In this document: positions 42,557-52,414 of the stretch, one piece after another
Position numbering within the stretch: the stretch's first letter is position 1
How the letters are laid out: each line of letters starts with the position of its first letter
From: DATBLE01 sp963837265
GTDB lineage: Bacteria; Actinomycetota; Thermoleophilia; Gaiellales; Gaiellaceae
DNA length: 64,000 bases
NCBI GenBank assembly: GCA_963837265.1
Contig: CAWIMQ010000006.1
Coordinates: 62,001 to 126,000 of the forward strand
Direction: 5' to 3'
Position numbers and translations under genes: made by a program
Notes under the pieces: model-generated
Told to the model about the DNA's origin: nothing
Database searches by the model: none
What the model saw: only the letters and a program-made list of their open reading frames with translations

Positions 42557-43537
42557 CTAGTAGGGCAGGGATCGAGCTCGGTCGCGCTCGATGCGGTCGG
42601 CGCTTGCCGCCGGGCTCCCGCCGGGCCTCTCCCAGCCGAAGTCGACCCCCAGGAGCTCGTACAGCCGCTCGTTATGGGGTCTGAAGTACTCCTCGAGTTG
42701 CCGTCGTGTCTCGGGCGGGAGCGGGTCGTAGTCGAATGCGAAGCGCGCCTCGAGGTCCTCGGGCCGCCGCTGCGGCAGCTCGAGGAAGTCGTGGACGCGG
42801 TCGAGGGCTCGCTGCGGGTCGGCGTTCAGGTCTTCGAGCGTCAGAAAGTGGAACTGCTCCCTCGGGTAGTGCTCGAACCAGCGCTCGAGCTGCTCGGCAT
42901 AGCGGCTGCGCATCAGGTACGACCAGCAGGCGACGTCGAGGCTGTTGTACCGCCGGTTCGCGAGCATGCGGGCGAGCTCCTGCTCGAGGCGCTCCTCCTC
43001 GGCTCCGGCCGCGGCCGCGAACGACTCCAGAGGCTCTTCCCCGTCTCGTCTTCGCATCTGGAACTGGGAGTAGGCTCGATCGACCGGGTTGCGCAGCTGG
43101 ACGATCAGCTTCACGTCCGGCAGGAGCCGGTGCATCCGCTGCGGTGCCCAGACGTTGAGCAGGTACGACGGACTGGCCTCACCGGTCAGGAACGGGCGGC
43201 CGTGCTCCGTCGCGAACGAGGAACGCTCGCGCTCGAGGGGGAAGTGTTGCCGGTACCAGTCCTCTCCGCGGTAGTGGTAGTGACTGAAGAAGTTGACCTC
43301 CTTGTGCCGGGGCCCGCTGACGTACGGGTGATCGACCAGCCAGCCGAAGAGGCTCGTGGTGCCGGCCTTCGCAGCACCGATGATCACGAAGTCCGGAAGC
43401 AGTCGGCCGTGACCGGGGTTGCGGCCGGCGACCTTCCGGAGCCCGTAATATCCGGCGAGCAGGACCTCGTACGCCGGAAGAGGCAGCGTGCGGCGCAGCC
43501 GGCGGTCGAGGTCGCCGGCGATCGGTCCGCCTCCCAG
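42557..43537 (-). CDS. PAPS-dependent sulfotransferase 2
   Basis: A paralogue of sulfotransferase 1. IIGAAKAGTTSLFGWL is the phosphosulfate loop, LRNPVDRAYSQFQM the 3'-phosphate motif, and LTGEASPSYLL lies between. Homology to the first copy extends upstream of GTG 43387 through RRLRRTLPLPAYEV...GRNPGHGRLLPDF, but that frame has no ATG/GTG/TTG. I extend it to a CTG at 43537. A real ATG at 43593-43595 lies in another frame (MSAVSTPASIRRES), so a frameshift is the alternative. Probably adds sulfate to the same product as copy 1 at another position, or to the capsule. Confidence 0.8.
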   Translation of the reverse strand: MGGGPIAGDLDRRLRRTLPLPAYEVLLAGYYGLRKVAGRNPGHGRLLPDFVIIGAAKAGTTSLFGWLVDHPYVSGPRHKEVNFFSHYHYRGEDWYRQHFPLERERSSFATEHGRPFLTGEASPSYLLNVWAPQRMHRLLPDVKLIVQLRNPVDRAYSQFQMRRRDGEEPLESFAAAAGAEEERLEQELARMLANRRYNSLDVACWSYLMRSRYAEQLERWFEHYPREQFHFLTLEDLNADPQRALDRVHDFLELPQRRPEDLEARFAFDYDPLPPETRRQLEEYFRPHNERLYELLGVDFGWERPGGSPAASADRIERDRARSLPY

Positions 43538-43721
43538 CGGGCTTGTACGGAGCGTCGGCAGACCGCGGGCTCTGCTCGGCTCTCTCGCCGGATCGACGCC
43601 GGGGTGGACACGGCACTCATCCTGACAAGATCCTCTTCACCCCGCCAGATCCTCGGCTCGTCGGTGACGCGTGGAATGCACGCAAGCGGACGCACCACTG
43701 GTCAACCCGAGAGTTCGCATC

Positions 43722-43727
43722 TAGAAT
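43722..43727 (+). promoter_or_regulatory. Possible -10 of the NRPS2 operon
   Basis: TAGAAT, 68 bases before the NRPS2 ATG, is the best -10 match in the divergent gap (43538-43794). The -35 position reads TGGTCA and is weak. Confidence 0.3.
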
Positions 43728-43794
43728 CCGGAGCAAGCCTCCGGAGCCCGCCAGGACCTTCCGGGGAGAGGGGCGCCGAGAGCGATTGGGGCTG

Positions 43795-46700
43795 ATGCCG
43801 AACCCGACTCAGGACATCCCGAGTTTCCTTCTTGCGCCCCAGCAGGAGCAGCTGTTCCTGCTGCCGGACGGCGTTGCGGCGACCCAGGGGGTCGTCCTTC
43901 TCGCCGACGGGGTGTCCGAGTCGCAGCTGCAGTCGGCCCTCGAGCGGCTAGTCTCGCGGCACGAGATCCTGCGCACGGCCTTCGTCCGGCGCGCGGGCAT
44001 GCGGGTGCCGCAGCAGGTGATCCGCGACGACCTTCCGGCCGCGTGGACCGACGTTCGACCTGCGCGGAGACCACGATGCCGAGGCCTCGCTCGACAAGCT
44101 GCTCCGCGAGGAGGCGGAAGCACTCGATCCCGAGCACGGGCCGAGCCTGCGCGCCGTCCTGGCGACACTGCCGGCATCGGAGCGGGCGCTCGTGCTGACG
44201 GCTCCGGCGGCTTGCCTCGACGCGGCTTCGATGGTTCTGCTGCTCGGCGAGCTCGGCCGCTCGTCCCGTGGCCTCGACGAGGTCGAGGAGCCGCTCCAGT
44301 ACGCGGATTACGCCGAGTGGCGGCGTGAGCTCCTCGCCGACGACGGGCCGGAGGCCGAAGCCGCTCGGTCGTGGTGGGCCCATGAGCCGGCGCAGGGCGC
44401 TCCCGCCTTGCTCTTCGGACGGCGGGGCGCCGGCGGCGTCTCCCCGGAACGGATGCGTTTCGCCCTTTCCGGCGCGGACGTCTCTTCCCTGCAAGCCGCC
44501 GCCGAAGGCGCTCGCGTGACCGACGCGCTGTTCCTCGAGGCGTGCGTCCACGCCCTGGTCTCGCGCCTCTCCGGTGAGACCGAGCTCGTGCTGGCCGGAC
44601 TCGCCGACGGCCGCGCGCAGCCGGACCTCGCCGGAGCGCTGGGGCCGTACGCACAACTGATCCCGATCCGATCGCGAATCGACTCCGGCACGACGTTCGC
44701 CGAGCTGGTCGACCAGGTCAGGCGGGCACGTCTCGATGGCACACGCTGGCAGGACTATGCGTCGTCGCAGCAGCTCGCGCTCTCCACCCGGGCCGAGGTC
44801 GGCTTCGCGTACCACGAGATCGCGCTCGAGAACGATCTGACCTCGTCTGGACGCCTCGAACGGCTCGCAACCCGCACGGGACCGCTCGGAATCGAGCTCG
44901 TCGTCTACGCGGCAGGGGACAGCGTCACCTGCGAGCTCGCGTACGACCCCTCGTGCTACGACGCCGCCGACGCCGAGCGGATCGGCGCCTGCTTCTCGAC
45001 GCTCGTCGGGAGCGCCGCGGCCGATCCGGGCCGGCTCGTCTCGACCCTCCCGCTGCTCGCCGGCGCGGCCCGCGCGCACGCTCTGGCGCTCGCCGACGGA
45101 GGCGCGGCCCAGGCGCCCACCGCGCCCGTGCACCATTCGTTCGAGGAGCGCGCGGCCGCTGCGCCGCAGACCCTCGCCGTGACCGACGGAACCGAGCGCT
45201 TGACGTACGGCGAGCTGAACGCGGCCGCCAACCGCCTCGCGCACCGGCTGCGCGCGCTCGGGGTCGGTCGCGGCCAGGCCGTTGCGCTCTGCCTCGACCG
45301 ATCGGTCGGTGCCGTCGTCGGCCTGCTCGGGATCCTGAAAGCGGGCGCGGCCTTCCTGCCGCTCAACTTCGAGCACCCGGCATCCCGGCTCGCGCACCAA
45401 CTCGAGGAGGCTGAGGCGGCCGTCCTCGTGACGCAGGAGCGCCTGCTCGAGCGCCTGCCGGCGTTCTCCGGCCCGATCGTCTGCCTGGACCGCGACCGGC
45501 ACGAGCTCGCGGCGGAGCCCGCCCACGACCCCGAGCACGTGGCCGAGCCCGCGGATCCCGCGTACGTCATGTACACCTCCGGCTCGACCGGGCTCCCGAA
45601 GGGCGTGGCGGTCACGCACGGGAACGTCGCGAGCTACACGGCTCGGATGCTCGACCGGTTCGGAGCGGACGTCGCCGGCCTGAATTTCGCCGTCGTCTCC
45701 GCTCTCAGCACCGATCTCGGGTACACGAGCATCTTCCCGCCCTTCGCGGGCGGCGGCGCGGTTCACCTCGTCAGCCCCGATCTGGTGCTGGACCCGGACG
45801 CACTCGCCGACTACGCCGCCGCCGCGCCGATCGATGTTCTGAAGATCACCCCGTCCCTCCTCGCCGCGCTGCTCGCATCCGGGGCCGGGGGGGTGCTGCC
45901 GCGACGGTGGCTCGTCTGCGGCGGCGAGCCGTTCAGGTTCGAGCTGCTCGACGGGATTCGCGCCCACGGCTCCGGCTGCCGGATTCTCAACCACTACGGC
46001 CCGACGGAGACCACGATCGGGACGTGTGTGTGCGAGGTCCCCGCCGACGCCTCGTGGCCTTCGGCGAGCGTGCCGATCGGGCGCCCGCTCGAGAATACGC
46101 AGGCCTACATCGTCGACGCAGCGGGTGAGCCGACGCCGGCGGGCGTCGCAGGTGAGCTGTGGATCGGCGGGGCCGGCGTGGCGCGCGGCTACGTGAACCG
46201 GCCCGAGGAGACTGCAGAGCGCTTTGTCGCCGATCCGTTCTCGGCCGTCCCCGGGGCGAGGGTCTACCGGACCGGCGACCGGGCTCGCTTCCTGCCGGAC
46301 GGGAGCATCGAGTTCCTGGGACGCGTCGACCAGCAGGTCAAGATCCGCGGCTTTCGGGTCGAGCCCGGCGAGATCGAAGCGACGCTGCTCCGGCATCCGG
46401 GAGTGCGTCAGGCGGCGGTCGCCGTCCACGGCGATGCCGACGACCTGCGCCTCGTCGCGTACGTGGTCGCCTCGCCGCAGCCCACCGAAAAGGAGCTGCG
46501 GTCCTTCGTCGGCGAATGGCTGCCCGAGTACATGGTTCCTTCGATCGTGCCGATCGACGCGCTGCCGCTGACTCCGAGCGGAAAGGTGGATCGGCAGGCT
46601 CTCCCGGATCCGGCGGGCGCCGGTCTCGATCGCGAGCACGAGCACGTTCCGCCCCGCAGCGAGCTGGAGCGCGAGATCGCCGAGATGTGGCAGGAGCTCC

Positions 46701-46897
46701 TCGGGCTGGACCGCGTCGGCGTCACCGACGACTTCTTCGCCCTCGGCGGCCACTCGCTGCTCGCGACGCAGATGATCACGCGGATCCGGCGCAGGCACGG
46801 GGAAGTTCCGCTCCGGGCCCTGTTCGCCGCCCCCACGGTGGCCGCGCTGGCCGAGGTGGTGGGGGGAGCGCAGTCGCCCTCCGGGGACGGCCGATGA
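43795..46897 (+). CDS. NRPS2: interface-like C domain - A(Asp-like) - T, with one frameshift
   Basis: The N-terminal condensation-fold domain keeps FLLAPQQEQLFLL and RHEILRTAF. Where the catalytic HHxxxDG should be it has APAACLDAASM, so it cannot condense. The A domain follows (YTSGSTGLPKG, NHYGPTETT, YRTGDRAR, SGKVDR) with code D-L-T-K-V-G-H-I-G plus Lys, the published Asp code. T is FFALGGHSLLAT. One extra base near 44050-44054 (after PAAWT, before FDLRG) breaks the frame inside the first domain; the rest is open. Given the intact operon, sequencing error is as likely as inactivation. The start ATG 43795 is shared with the NRPS3-like N-terminus. Confidence 0.85.
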
Positions 46898-46911
46898 AGC
46901 AGGTGGCGCGA

Positions 46912-48443
46912 TGAGCGACGACAGGCCGGCGGCTCCCCCGGCAAAGGCTTCGACGGCTTCGGCGGCCGAGCAGCGTGCGCTCCTCTTGCGTGCCTTGCGG
47001 GAGCGGCGGGCTGCGGCGAGCTCTCAGGGGATTCCCCGGAGAGCGGTTCCCGGCCCGACGCCGCTGTCGTTCTCTCAGCAGCGGATGTGGTTTCTCGACC
47101 AGTGGGAACCGGGGGCGCCGACCTTCAACGGCGCGCGTGCAATCCGGATCCGGGGCGCGCTGGACGCCGATGCCTTGCAGCGGGCGTTCGCGACCGTCGT
47201 CGAACGCCACGACACCCTGCGAACCGTCTTCGTCCTGCACGAACGGGAGCCCAGGCAGGTGGTGCTCGACGACTGGTCGCTCGACCTGCCAGTGATCGAC
47301 CTGGCCTCGCTCCCGGCCCGGGAGCGGGCGACCGCCTTGGCGCGCGGCCTGCGGGAGCTGGCCCGCGAGCCCTTCGACCTGAGCAAGGACGTGATGATCC
47401 GCACGACGCTGTTCCGGCTCGACGACGACGACGCTGTCCTCCTCGTCAGGCTGCACCACATCGCCGCCGACGCATTCTCGGACGGGGTGCTCTTCGGCGA
47501 CGTGGCGAAGGTCTACGACGTGTTGTCCGCCGGTCGAGCGCCGGACCTGCCCGACCTTCCCATTCGGTATTCGGATTTCGCCTGCTGGCAGCACGAGCGT
47601 CTGCAGGGTCAGGTGCTGGACGAGCTCGTCACCTACTGGACGAACGAGCTCCGTGGCGCGCCCAATCTCCTGCCGCTGCCGACCGACCGTCCGCGGCGGC
47701 CGGTCCAGCGACACGAGGGCGCCCGGCACGAGGTCCTGCTGTCCAGGGACTTCGCGGACGGAGTCCGTGAGCTCGCCCGTAGCGAGGGCTGCACCGTGTA
47801 CATGGTTCTGCTCGGCGCCTTCGCCACGTTGCTCTACCGGCTCACCGGCACGGACGACGTCGTCGTCGGCAGCCCGATCGCGAACCGGACGACCACCGAG
47901 CTCGCCTCGATGGTCGGCTTCTTCTGCAATACGATGGCGCTTCGCGCGCGACTGAGCGGCAACCCGTCCTTTCGCGAGGTCTGCCGCCGCGTACGAACAA
48001 CGGCGCTCGGCGCCTACGAGCATCAGGAGCTTCCGTTCGAGCGGATCGTCGAGCTCCTGAACGTCCCGCGCGACCCGGCCTACAACCCGATCTTTCAGGT
48101 CAACTTCCGCGCCCAGGACGGTGCGCGCCTGCCGTTGCGGCTGGCCGGTCTGGCGACCTCGCTCGTTCCGGTCGACATCGGCTTCTCCCGATTCGACCTT
48201 GCGCTCGAGCTGCACGTCGAGGCGGACTGCATCACCGGATACTTCGAGTTCGACCTCGACCTGTTCGACGGGACGACCGTCGCGCGATTCGCCGACGACT
48301 TCGAGGCGCTGCTCGAGCAGGCTCTTCGGGATCCCGATACGCCGATCCTCGCCGTTCGCCTGCCGCACGGGCGACGCCCGGTGGTCGAGACGGCGTCGAG
48401 CATTCCCAGGCGCAGAGCAGGTTCAATTGACAAGATGAGCTAG
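46912..48443 (+). CDS. Free-standing condensation domain protein
   Basis: 510 residues. A 40-residue Ala-rich lead is followed by a complete C domain: LSFSQQRMWFLDQWEPG (C1), RHDTLRTVF (C2), LHHIAADAFSDG (C3, both His and Asp present), NRTTTELASMVGFFCNT and HQELPFERIVELL (late motifs). No A or T domain. It lies between two NRPSs whose own C-like domains lack the histidines, so it is the obvious trans-acting condensation catalyst for the Asp modules. Confidence 0.9.
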
Positions 48444-48471
48444 TCCGAGAAGGGCAGAGGGGAGAGCACAG

Positions 48472-51400
48472 ATGCAGGAAGCACCGAGCTTCAGGGTCTC
48501 GCCGCAGCAGGAGCAGCTGTGGGTCGAGGAGCCCGAAGGTCCGAAGGGAAGAATCCAGGCGGTTGTCGAGCTCGAAGGAAGCTTCGAGCCGGCCGATCTG
48601 CAGGCCGCGCTCGAGCGGCTCGTCCAGCGCCACGAGATCCTGCGGACGACGTTCGTTCATCACGCAGGCATCCGCGTGCCGCTGCAGGTGATCCACGACT
48701 CGCTGGCTCCGCAGTGGGACACTCTCGATCTCCGTGGTGCCGGCGAGGCGGAGCGGCCGACGCGGATTCGGGCCGCGGCGGACGAAGAGCTTCGCCGGCC
48801 GCTCGACTTCGAGCACGGCCCGCTCGTACATGCCCTGCTCGCCGACGCCGGCGACCGGACTCGGACCTTCGTGCTCACCCTGCCCTCCCCCTGCGCGGAC
48901 GACCGCTCGATGGGGGTGCTGCTCGAGGAGCTGGTCGCTCTCGTCGCGGGGGACGACGTCGCCGGCGAGCCGCTTCAGTACGCCGACTTCTCGGAGTGGC
49001 AGCATGAGCAGCTGTCGGCTGTGGACGATGCCGGCCAGGCGGCCAAGGCGTTCTGGCAGCGGGCCACCGACGCACCCGTTCCGCGCGTCCCGCTCGCCGG
49101 GACGGCGCCCGCGACGCCGGCGCTCGACGAGGCGGCGGTCTCGGTCGACGCTGAGCTGTGCGCCGGGACCGCCGAGGTCGCCGCTCGCTACAGCTCGACG
49201 ACTGCGGTTCTGGTCCAGGCGGCATGGCACGCGTTCCTCTCCCGCGTGACGGGTCAGGACGAACTGCTCGTGACAACGCTGAACGCAACGTCGCGCCATC
49301 CTGATCTGGAAGGCGCGGTCGGCCTGATCGCGAGGCCGCTGCCGGTTCGCACACCCGTGCCTGCCGAGCTGACGTTCGCCGAGCTCGTCGACCAGCTCGA
49401 TCGCGAGCTGGCGACGGCGGCGAGCCACCAGGACCGTCTGCCGGCGGCGACCATCCCTGCCGGGCCGGGGTTCGTCGTGCGATCCGGGTTCGACGCCGTG
49501 CGGAACGGCGTGCGGTACTCCCTGACTCGCATCGTCGATTCCGGTACGACCGCGCCGCTGGCGCTCGCGTACGAAGAGTCGCCGGACGGCGATCTCGGCC
49601 TGGCGCTGGTCTTCGACCGGGAGACGATCGAGCCCGGGCACGCGAAGATGCTCGCCGACCAGTTCGAGCGCTTGCTCCGCAGCGCTCTTGCGAGCCCGGG
49701 CGACGCCGTGGGTGACCTGGAGCTGCTCGGTGACGACGACCTGCGCCTGCTGCTGGCCGGGTTCAACGACACCGCTGCCGATGTTCCGGCCGCGCGCGTT
49801 CACGAGCTCTTCGAGCAGCGCGCCGCCGAGACACCCGAGGCGACCGCCGTCAGCGACGGACATGACTCCCTCACGTACGCGACCCTCGACGGGAGAGCCA
49901 ATCAGCTGGCCCAGAGGCTTCGGCACGCCGGGATCGGCGCCGGCGACGTGGTTGCCCTCTCCACCGACCGCTCGGTCGAGATGGTGGTGGGCGTGCTCGG
50001 CATTCTGAAGGCCGGCGGCGCCTACCTGCCGCTCAACCAGGAGCATCCCGTGGCCAGGCTCCGCCACCAGGCGGAGGAATCGGGCGCCCGCGTGCTCGTG
50101 ACGCAGGAGCCTCTGCTCGACGGGTTGCCGGACTTCGACGAGGTCGTCTGCCTCGATCGGGACCGTTCCGCGCTCGACCTGCTCGAGACACGGCCGCCCG
50201 AAGCCGTCGGCGGCCTCGACGACCTGGTCTACGTCATCTACACCTCGGGCTCGACCGGCACCCCGAAGGGGGTCTCGGTCACGCACCGCAACCTCTCCAA
50301 CTACGTGGACGACATGATCCGGCGCCTGGGTGCACAGGGTCGGGCGTACGTCTTCGGCATGGTCAGCGCGATCTCGACCGATCTCGGCAACACGGCGTTC
50401 TATCCCTCGCTTTGCTCGGGGGGGACGTTGGCTCTCGTCAGGCCCGAGGCGGCCGCCGATCCTGCGGCGTTCGCGCTCCGCGTTGCCGAGTCGCCGCTGG
50501 ACGTCCTCAAGATCACCCCGTCGCATCTGAGCGCGCTGCTCAGGACGAACGAGGGCCGCCTCCTACCGCGGGAATGGCTGATCCTCGGCGGGGAACGCCT
50601 CGGCTGGGACCTCGTCGACCGCGTCCGCGCCCTCTCGGATTGCCGGATTCTCAACCACTACGGCCCTACCGAGACGACGATCGGATCCTGCACGATGCTC
50701 GTCGAGGACGGTCGCGACCCGTACGCCCCGGTAACGGTCCCGATCGGAAGGCCGATCTCGAACACGCGCTGCTACGTGCTGGACGACCGGCTCCAGCCGG
50801 TGCCGCTCGGCGTCCCGGGCCGGCTCTTCGTCGGCGGGGCGGGTGTGGCCCGCGGATACATCGGCCAGCCGGAGCTGACGGCCGAGCGCTTTGTCGACGA
50901 GCCGTTCGCAGCGCCAGGGCAGCGGATGTACGACACCGGAGACCTCGTGCGCCGGCTGCCGGACGGCGCGATCGAGTTCCTCGGCCGGGCGGACGAGCAG
51001 GTGAAGATCCGCGGTAACCGGGTCGAGCCGAGCGAGGTCGAGAGTGCGCTGCGAGGACATCCGGCCGTTGCGAACGCGGCAGTCGTTCCGGTCGAGGACG
51101 CCGGGGGCGACGTGCGGCTCGTGGCCTACTACGAGCTCGGGAGCCCGATCGAGCAGGACGACCTGCGCCGTCACGTCGCGGAGTGGGTGCCCGACTTCAT
51201 GATCCCGTCCGCATTCGTCGTGCTCGACGCGCTGCCGCTCACGGCCAGCGGAAAGGTCGACCGGCTCGCGCTGCCGGCGCTGGCCGACGCCGCTCCCGGT
51301 ATGGACGGGGAGTACGTCGCGCCCCGCTCGGCGGTCGAGGAGGCGGTCGCGGCGATCTGGGCGGACGTCCTCGGGCTGGAGCGGGTGAGCGTCGAAGCCG

Positions 51401-51663
51401 ACTTCTTCGCGCTCGGCGGCCATTCGCTGCTCGCGACCCAGGTCGTCGCGCAGGTTCGCACCGACTTCGCGATCGAGCTGCCGCTGCACAGCCTGTTCAT
51501 GTACCCGACCGTGGCGTCGCTCTCCGAGGAGATCGCCGGGCTGATGGGTGCCGCGGAGCAGGACGAGACGGCGAAGCTGCTCGAGGAGCTCGAGGGCCTC
51601 TCCGACGAGGAGGCGAGCCAGCTCGTGGGCGAGCTCGGCCGGGGAGACGAGGCCGCTCGATGA
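48472..51663 (+). CDS. NRPS3: interface-like C domain - A(Asp-like) - T
   Basis: 1063 residues, intact, with AGAGGGGAGAG before the ATG. The first domain (SFRVSPQQEQLWV, RHEILRTTF) has TLPSPCADDRSM in place of HHxxxDG, so it is non-catalytic. The A domain (YTSGSTGTPKG, NHYGPTETT, SGKVDR) gives code D-L-T-K-I-G-H-I-G plus Lys, one conservative change from Asp. T is FFALGGHSLLATQ, followed by an acidic tail rich in Glu. Same architecture as NRPS2, so a duplication. No termination domain. Overlaps the PPTase by four bases. Confidence 0.9.
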   Translation: MQEAPSFRVSPQQEQLWVEEPEGPKGRIQAVVELEGSFEPADLQAALERLVQRHEILRTTFVHHAGIRVPLQVIHDSLAPQWDTLDLRGAGEAERPTRIRAAADEELRRPLDFEHGPLVHALLADAGDRTRTFVLTLPSPCADDRSMGVLLEELVALVAGDDVAGEPLQYADFSEWQHEQLSAVDDAGQAAKAFWQRATDAPVPRVPLAGTAPATPALDEAAVSVDAELCAGTAEVAARYSSTTAVLVQAAWHAFLSRVTGQDELLVTTLNATSRHPDLEGAVGLIARPLPVRTPVPAELTFAELVDQLDRELATAASHQDRLPAATIPAGPGFVVRSGFDAVRNGVRYSLTRIVDSGTTAPLALAYEESPDGDLGLALVFDRETIEPGHAKMLADQFERLLRSALASPGDAVGDLELLGDDDLRLLLAGFNDTAADVPAARVHELFEQRAAETPEATAVSDGHDSLTYATLDGRANQLAQRLRHAGIGAGDVVALSTDRSVEMVVGVLGILKAGGAYLPLNQEHPVARLRHQAEESGARVLVTQEPLLDGLPDFDEVVCLDRDRSALDLLETRPPEAVGGLDDLVYVIYTSGSTGTPKGVSVTHRNLSNYVDDMIRRLGAQGRAYVFGMVSAISTDLGNTAFYPSLCSGGTLALVRPEAAADPAAFALRVAESPLDVLKITPSHLSALLRTNEGRLLPREWLILGGERLGWDLVDRVRALSDCRILNHYGPTETTIGSCTMLVEDGRDPYAPVTVPIGRPISNTRCYVLDDRLQPVPLGVPGRLFVGGAGVARGYIGQPELTAERFVDEPFAAPGQRMYDTGDLVRRLPDGAIEFLGRADEQVKIRGNRVEPSEVESALRGHPAVANAAVVPVEDAGGDVRLVAYYELGSPIEQDDLRRHVAEWVPDFMIPSAFVVLDALPLTASGKVDRLALPALADAAPGMDGEYVAPRSAVEEAVAAIWADVLGLERVSVEADFFALGGHSLLATQVVAQVRTDFAIELPLHSLFMYPTVASLSEEIAGLMGAAEQDETAKLLEELEGLSDEEASQLVGELGRGDEAAR

Positions 51664-52400
51664 CCGGCGGAGGACCGATGCCTCTACCGCTCGAGCGGGG
51701 AACGGTGCACGTCTGGCGTGGCTCGCTCGACCAGGAGCCGGAGGTCCGCCGTCGGCTCGAGGGGCTGCTGTCCGGCGACGAGCGCGAGCGGGCTCGCGGT
51801 TTCCGGTTCGCTCGCGACCGAACGAGGTACGTCGTCGGCCGAGGACTGCTCCGCGCCCTGCTCGGACGCTACGTCGCCGCCGATCCCGCGTGCCTGCGCT
51901 TCCGGTACGGACCGCAGGGAAAGCCGGCCCTCGCCGGTGACGGTCCGTTGTTCAACCTCGCGCATTCGGGAACGACGGCGCTCTACGCGCTCAGCTCGTC
52001 TTTTGACGTCGGCGTGGACGTCGAGCTGCTACAGCCCCGGCTCACGGACAACAGAATCGCGGAGCGCTTCTTCTCGCCGCTGGAGGTGAGGACGCTGCGA
52101 GCGCTTCCCGAACAGGAGCAGGTGCAGGCGTTCTTCGCCTGCTGGACGCGCAAGGAGGCATTCCTCAAAGCCCGGGGGGACGGGCTCACCATCGCCCTCG
52201 ACAGCTTCGACGTGACGCTCGCGCCGAACGAGCCCGCTGCGCTTCTGCGGACCGGCTGGTTCCCGGAGGAACGTTCCCGCTGGCAACTCGTCGATCTGAG
52301 CGACCTCGAGCAGGGACGGGTTGCGGCGCTGGCTGCGCCCGCGACCGGATGGCACTGCGTCTGCCGTGACATCGACATCACCACCGTCGTCTTCAACTGA
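51660..52400 (+). CDS. 4'-phosphopantetheinyl transferase, Sfp type
   Basis: 246 residues, the two-domain Sfp size. Motifs: PLFNLAHSGTTALYAL, VGVDVELLQP (Mg ligands near 118-120) and ACWTRKEAFLKARGDGL (about 160-176). It transfers phosphopantetheine from CoA to carrier-domain serines of the NRPSs and ACPs here. Coupled to NRPS3 by ATGA. Confidence 0.92.
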   Translation: MTGGGPMPLPLERGTVHVWRGSLDQEPEVRRRLEGLLSGDERERARGFRFARDRTRYVVGRGLLRALLGRYVAADPACLRFRYGPQGKPALAGDGPLFNLAHSGTTALYALSSSFDVGVDVELLQPRLTDNRIAERFFSPLEVRTLRALPEQEQVQAFFACWTRKEAFLKARGDGLTIALDSFDVTLAPNEPAALLRTGWFPEERSRWQLVDLSDLEQGRVAALAAPATGWHCVCRDIDITTVVFN

Positions 52401-52414
52401 GAAGGAGGAGAGGC

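Noticed and set aside
43795..44700. Loss of HHxxxDG in NRPS2 as an artefact of the frameshift
   Set aside because: NRPS3 has the same loss without any frameshift, and the region lies downstream of the shift in an open frame.
43721..46798. Very long open frames antisense to NRPS2, and similar ones opposite pyrBC (5306-7966) and carB (8695-11838)
   Set aside because: They are antisense shadows of GC-rich coding sequence: no family motifs, Arg/Gly/Ala-rich composition, and the opposite strand encodes clear enzymes.
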